Shown here piece after piece: positions 59,473-64,000 of a DNA stretch of 64,000 nt. Under the pieces are notes generated by a model. It did not search any database. It was given only the letters and a program-made list of their open reading frames with translations, and had not been told where the DNA came from. The translations under genes were made by a program, and so were the position numbers. The stretch is from Heterocephalus glaber (taxonomy: Eukaryota; Chordata; Mammalia; Rodentia; Bathyergidae). Numbering within the stretch: the stretch's first letter is position 1; every line of letters starts with the position of its first letter. Location of the stretch: contig NW_004624795.1 in assembly GCF_000247695.1 (NCBI RefSeq), positions 10,528,971-10,592,970 of the forward strand, given 5' to 3'.

Positions 59473-60962
59473 TCCATTTTGCCTCCCTGAATCTTTATTT
59501 CCACTCTCCTGTGGAAATTTTCAAGAGTAATATGCCTTGGTAGCTCCTGCCTTCTCCCGCCCCTCTGGGCTGGGGTCACAAAGGTTCCACATTCCATCGG
59601 CCCTATTCATCTGCCAGTCAGGAAACACGACAGCAGTGGGTGTCAGTAGTGTTGATGCCCTCTGTACACACACCATGACCCACTTCATGAAGCAGAACAC
59701 CCGCCTTTGGGACTAAGTCTGAAGCTCTGTCCTGAATTTCAGTTAGAGGATGGGCCATATCATCCTCTATTACTCTCCCCTGCTCCCTCTCAGAGGTGGG
59801 AAGTGCTGGGTCCTCTGCGCTAGGAGTGCGGTGTGGAGATCTAACACAGCTGATGTCCCATTCCACACTTAGACTTGCCAGCTGCCCAATCTGCCCAGCT
59901 GAAAACAGCTGCTGTAGCTGGCTGTTCTAAAACTATGCTCTTCCTGAGCCTTCCTTCACCAGGGACAAGATAAGATGACTAAGGTTGCAGAGTTAATTCT
60001 CACACAATTGCCATTGTTCTTTGAGAAATATAGAGGAATGAAAGACGGGCCGTAAAACTGTGGATAGACTAATGTTGACCCAATTTTCAAAAAAGGGTCA
60101 AGGATGAATCTTTGATGTTAATATAACATTTTTATAGAATCAGATGATGGGTCAAACTTGAAGAAATAGTGAAATGATAAGACTTGGGAAAATTCACTAT
60201 GAATAAATCATAAAATAAAGCAATTATTTTTTGAGAAAAAAAATTATTTTACTGGTGAAGTTCACAATGATCTCCACTAAAGGCACTGAGAAATTGACAA
60301 AAATTGTCAAAAATCAGCTTTTTCAGAACTCTGGAATTAACCAAAGGCTTGTGACAATACAGGAAGTTTTTATTCTGGAAGAATGGCCAAATCTCTGTAA
60401 TAACAGTAAGCTTTGAGTCACTGAGACTTACCTTCCTCTCCTCTTCCCAGCATCACAATAACCTTGAAATCCAGCAGCCTTACAACCTTAGTAGCTGTGA
60501 AAATAAGTAGCCCAGCAGCCACTGAAGGAAATAGAACCAGCCCCCACCCTCAGAGAATTGTCACTAGCTCCCAGGAAATTTCCACCTGCTGGGGTTATCT
60601 TTATTTGATCTCAGAGCTCCCTCACAGTGAAAAATCTTGGCCATTTGTTGAAAACAATCACCAGCAATTGTTTGACATTGCAACTGCCCCATGCAGAGAT
60701 AGCATTTGGGACATAGAAGCTGTCTGGAAAACTAAAGGAAAAGATGAAGAGTGAGATATTTACAGCTCTAGCATACTTCTAGAAATCTACAAGGCCATGC
60801 CCATGTACAGGGCTGTGCTCAGGAAAAATCTAAGAAAGCTCTAATGGTTCATCTTTGGTTGATCTTGGTGCTTTACATAAGGAGAAAGGCTAAGGCAGTG
60901 CTGTAAACTGTCTGCCAGAGTGTTGAAGGCACACCAGAACTCATACACAGAACTCCTTGGCA

Positions 60963-61117
60963 GCTGGGCATGGTGAAACATGCCAATAATCCCAGAATTT
61001 GGGAGGCTGAGGCAGAAGGATCACTGTGAGTTTGAGACCAGCCTGGATTACATAGTGAGTGGTGAGTTCAAGGCCAGTGTGGACTGCACAGCGAGACACT
61101 GTCAGAAAAATATAAAA
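60963..61117 (+). mobile_element. B1 (7SL-derived) SINE with internal duplication
   Basis: It starts gctgggcatggtgaaacatg and contains ggaggctgaggcagaaggat, gagtttgagaccagcctgga and the partly repeated gagttcaaggccagtgtgga, as in B1 elements with an internal tandem duplication. The flanks gaactccttggca (60950-60962) and gagctccttggca (61118-61130) match at 12 of 13 positions. Confidence 0.9.
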
Positions 61118-61269
61118 GAGCTCCTTGGCAAAAACTGGGAAGTTTATTAGTACCAAGAATTTAAGGAAATTTCTGTCCAATAATTAGCTGACTACTACAT
61201 TAATTAAGTGGAGACACATGGAATTAATTCAAAAAAGTCACAATTGAAACAAACAAAAAACAGTAACAA

Positions 61270-61375
61270 ACAGCAATAATAAACCCTGGGGAGCAGAAGG
61301 GATCTGATTTCTAGGGTTGCCATATTCTATCCTTTAAAATACCTAGTTTTCAACAAAAAAATTATAAGGCAGCCC
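61270..61375 (+). repeat. Old L1 3' scrap
   Basis: It contains 'tgccatattctatcctttaa', 'aatacctagttttcaacaaa' and 'aaattataagg', which resembles the 3' region of old L1M-type elements. It directly precedes the younger L1. Confidence 0.5.
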
Positions 61376-62097
61376 CAGAGTGCTGAGGAGCAGAGCCTCT
61401 GATGGCTGTGCTGAGCCATTACTTGGATCCGCACCTCAGAGTTGCAGAAGTCATAAAGGACATTGTTCTGAGCTCCAAAAGATAGAGCAGAAGTGAACAA
61501 CAGAAAGAGAACCTCTCTGAGGCCCCTTGATCAAAATTAAAGCCCATCGGAAAAGTGAAGAAAACCTCTGCAATAAAGCACACCAGACCACCTTAGTTGG
61601 GGTAGCAGTAGTGTGGATAGAGTGGCGCAGCTGCAAGCAGATCCCAGGCAGGGCTCTTCCCCGACCACCAGACACTGGGGCATGATGGCCCAAGCCAAGG
61701 GCCTGCCTGGAAAAGAGCTGTACAGGCACACAAGCAACAGCCAGACTTTCACCCTGATACCATCAGTAAGTGTATGAGATCCTAGCCAGAAGCTTACTCA
61801 CACAACAGGAACTGGGGCACACAGCCCCGAGCCAAAGGCCCCCCAGACAACAGCTACATAGGAGCCCTGGCAAGAGGCACACCTAGATACCATCCTAAGT
61901 GTGCACAGGCCCCAGCAAGAAGCCCATCCAGACTACAGGTCAGCTCAGGGATCCAGAAAGCCACCTTTCTGAACCCAGGAATTAGTGTACTGGTGAGCAA
62001 CAGAGAAAAGGCTGTTCAGTGGCTTGCTGAGAATTGAAGATCACTGGGTAAGCAAAAAGTTGCCTCAACAAAGGCACAGCAGGCTGCATCTGTTGAA

Positions 62098-63003
62098 ATG
62101 AGAAGACATGTAAACAAGTCTCAAAACCAGACTTCCAGATCACCCAAGGCAACCCCAAAGGGAAACAAGATGGAACAATCTGATATTCAATCACCTGGAC
62201 TCCCTGAACTGACAACAAAAGAGGATTTGGAAAAAATGAAATCAGACATAATTTCTCAGATAACAGAAAAGATTGTGCCCATAGTGCAAGGCATGATTAA
62301 TAAATCTAGAGTGGACACCGATAAAAAAATAGAGGAGCTCAGAAACATGATGGAATTCCAACCCAGGAAACAAATGGAATCCATAAAAGAGATGCAAACA
62401 GATTTACAGGAGATTAAAAACTCCACTGAAAGTTTACACAGCAGAATGAGCCAATCTGAGGACAGAATTTCAGATATAGAAGATAAGATTGCAATTAGTG
62501 ACCAGGAAAAGAAAAATTGCTTTAAAATAATAAGGAACCATGAGAAATCAATCCAGCATCTGCTAGAAGAAGCAAAGAAAAATAATATAAGACTGATAGG
62601 AGTCAATGAAGAAAGAGGAGAGAGTGCAGACGACATAAAGAAACTGTTCACAGAAGTGATGGCAGAAAACTTCCCAAGGAGGGGAAAAGAGCTTCACATA
62701 CAGATAAGTGAGGCATATAGGACTCCAGCTAGCCTTAATCAAAAAAAATCTACACATAGGCGTATAATAGTTAGGATTCCAGAAACCCAACAGAAGAGCA
62801 AAATTCTACAAGCAGTGAGAGAAAAGAAACAAATCACGTACAAAGGAAAGCCCATCAGAATGACAGCAGACTTCTCAATGCAAACCCTCAAGGCAAGAAG
62901 AGCTTGGAGTGACATATTTCAATCCTTAAAGGAAAACAGCCTCCATCCCAGATTGATGTACCCTGCAAAACTATTTTTCAAAATGGATGGAGAAATAAGA
63001 TAG
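62098..63003 (+). pseudogene. L1 ORF1 (RNA-binding protein), early stop
   Basis: A 301-codon open frame encodes most of L1 ORF1p, the trimeric RNA-binding chaperone of LINE-1 particles. A basic N terminus (1-35) is followed by a long coiled coil (about 40-155, many E/K heptads such as KNSTESLHSRMSQSEDRISD). Then come the RRM-like domain (about 160-255, with NNIRLIGVNEE and VMAENFP) and the C-terminal domain (RRIIVRIPET, then KARRAWSDIF and RLMYPAKLFF). The frame stops at TAG 63001-63003 just after MDGEIR, where the family continues for about 50 further codons. Here the same frame stays open to a TAA at 63148-63150. The stop is therefore a nonsense change that removes the end of the C-terminal domain. 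The start ATG at 62098 is the first in frame. The gene belongs to a dead, 3'-truncated L1. Confidence 0.92.
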
Positions 63004-63186
63004 TTTCATGACAAAGAGCACCTTAGGAACTTCATGAATACCAAACCATCACTCCAAAGAATTTTAGGCAATATCCTAGGAAAAGAGAATGAGGATCACA
63101 ACCCCAGGAAGCCCAGCAGAATGAATTCTTCTGGCACAACAAGAAATTAAATGCAAAGGGGGAGAATACAACAAAAAGAAGAAGTC

Positions 63187-63553
63187 ATGACAATGATAAA
63201 TCAATATGTATCAGTTATAACCATAAATGTTTTTTGGGGGTTTTTTTTGGTATGGGGGATCAAACTCGGGACCTTGCGCTTGCACGGCAGGCAGTGGAAC
63301 CACTGAGCTAAATCCCCAGCCCTATAACCATCAATGTTAATGGTCTCAATTCACCAATCAAAAGAAATAGACTGGCAGAATGGTTCAAGAAGCAAGATCC
63401 AACAATATGCTGGATACAAGAAACAAGCTTAATTCAAAAAGAAACTCGTAGAATAAAAGTTAAAGGGTGAAAAACAGAACTCCATCCAACAGGAACCCAA
63501 AAACAACCAGGAGTAGCTATCCTCTTTGCAGATCAAGTGGATTTCAACCCAAA
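63187..63553 (+). pseudogene. L1 ORF2 N-terminal fragment (endonuclease start)
   Basis: The ATG at 63187 opens a frame MTMINQYVSVITINV, which is interrupted by an antisense ID SINE at 63232. Behind the SINE the frame resumes with the endonuclease signature NVNGLNSPIKRNRL, then ICWIQETSL (catalytic Glu region), a TGA stop at 63468-63470, and GVAILFADQVDFNPK. The rest of the endonuclease and the whole reverse transcriptase are absent. Confidence 0.88.
63232..63322 (-). mobile_element. ID-type tRNA-derived SINE inside L1 ORF2
   Basis: Antisense on +: ggtatgggggatcaaactcg, then gggaccttgcgcttgcacgg, ccactgagctaaatccccag and ccc. The tail reads as a T/G-run at 63231-63248. The 16-bp duplications tataaccataaatgtt (63216-63231) and tataaccatcaatgtt (63323-63338) differ at one base. 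Confidence 0.95.
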
Positions 63554-63602
63554 ATCTGAAACACTTCTGGTCCCAAGAATTTCAGATAAGGGATAGTCAA
63601 CT
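63553..63602 (-). repeat. Scrap of an old DNA-transposon-like repeat
   Basis: The + strand ends with 'tctgaaacacttctggtccc', then 'aagaatttcagataagggat' and 'agtcaac'. The reverse complement resembles the opening 'gttgagtatcccttatccga' of a common old mammalian repeat. The family name is not recalled. Confidence 0.45.
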
Positions 63603-63604
63603 TA

Positions 63605-64000
63605 TATGTACAAATCTATTGTGAACATGTGTTTTCATTTCTCTTAAGTAAAAAGCTTAAGAACAGAATTGTTGGTGCTTAACAGTAACACAAGAAATTT
63701 CTATATTGTTTTCCAAAATGGTTTTATCATTTTACATTCACATTAGCAGTATTCAAAAGTTCTAACTGGCTCACACCTAAACTGACATTAGTTCTTTTAA
63801 AACTTTTAACTTAATCTCCCTGAGTGTATAATATGATCTTGTTATTGCACTGATTAGTATTTTTCTGATTTTAGTGTTGCATACCTTTCCTTGTGCTGTA
63901 CTGAGTATTTATCATCTTCTTGTGTCTACTTTTTAATTGGGTTGTCTATTAATGAGCTGTAAGAGTTCTTTATATATTCTGGTCATAGGTTATATGCATT
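63605..64000 (-). mobile_element. Old L1 (L1M-type) relic, continues past the window
   Basis: Antisense old-L1 order: 'gttttcatttctcttaagta', 'attgttttccaaaatggttt', 'tatcattttacattcacatt', 'tttttaattgggttgtctat', 'gagctgtaagagttctttat', 'atattctggtcataggttat'. Closed in all frames. Confidence 0.75.

Larger units (their letters stand above)
61376..63553 (+). mobile_element. L1 retrotransposon, 3'-truncated
   Basis: This LINE-1 copy keeps its 5' region (61376-62097, presumably 5' UTR), ORF1 and the first part of ORF2. ORF2 loses L1 similarity after the residues GVAILFADQVDFNPK at about 63553. After that a different old repeat begins. The 3' half of ORF2 (reverse transcriptase) and the tail are missing, which is the opposite of the usual 5' truncation. 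The element is interrupted by an ID SINE at 63232-63322. Expected activity: none. Confidence 0.9.
44236..64000. other. Intergenic region downstream of HLF
   Basis: No exon, RNA gene or processed pseudogene is recognisable here. In mammals the next gene after HLF is MMD on the opposite strand, some tens of kb further on; no part of it is seen. The stretch contains MER2, MER5A, MIR, L2 and MLT1-like relics, five ID SINEs, two B1-type SINEs and an L1 at 61.4-63.55 kb, which are listed separately. Confidence 0.75.

Noticed and set aside
44236..61375. Exons of MMD, the next gene in mammals
   Set aside because: No frame resembles the conserved membrane protein. The gene is expected further downstream.
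62256..62651. 131-codon minus-strand frame rich in Ser/Phe/Leu
   Set aside because: It is the antisense shadow of L1 ORF1.

Overview
The window is mammalian nuclear DNA, most likely from a rodent that is not mouse- or rat-like. It combines tRNA-derived ID-type SINEs, 7SL-derived B1 and B1-ID dimer SINEs, an L1 with an open ORF1, and old mammal-wide repeats (MIR, L2, MER5A, MER2, MLT1-like LTRs). I saw no B2 or B4 elements of the murid kind. The ID copies have a D-arm unlike the murid ID. A guinea-pig/chinchilla-type (hystricomorph) rodent is my guess, held with low confidence.

Only one protein-coding gene is recognisable: the 3' part of HLF (hepatic leukemia factor, a PAR bZIP transcription factor) on the + strand. 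Positions 1-34208 are the end of the large intron upstream of the penultimate coding exon. Exon 3 (34209-34429) encodes the proline- and acid-rich (PAR) region. Intron 3 is 34430-39887. The last coding exon (39888-40103) encodes the complete bZIP domain and the stop codon. The 3' UTR follows, with candidate poly(A) signals from 42408 to 44217. Together the two exons encode about 145 C-terminal residues. The N-terminal exons lie before the window.

From about 44.2 kb to the end I recognise no gene. The stretch holds SINEs, MIR/L2 relics, MER2 and MER5A transposons, an MLT1-like LTR, and at 61.4-63.55 kb an L1 with its 5' region, a 301-codon ORF1 that ends at an early TAG, and a short start of ORF2. 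An ID SINE has inserted into that ORF2, and the L1 is cut off at its 3' side.

No previously undescribed gene system is supported here. The observations most worth a second look are: a head-to-head (inverted) pair of mariner transposon arms just downstream of HLF exon 3, interrupted by an L1 tail with target-site duplications; three copies of a short hAT-like element with near-perfect 8-bp duplications; a separate 145-bp inverted-repeat element; clustered CACGTG E-boxes in intron 2; and two CTCF-like motifs.
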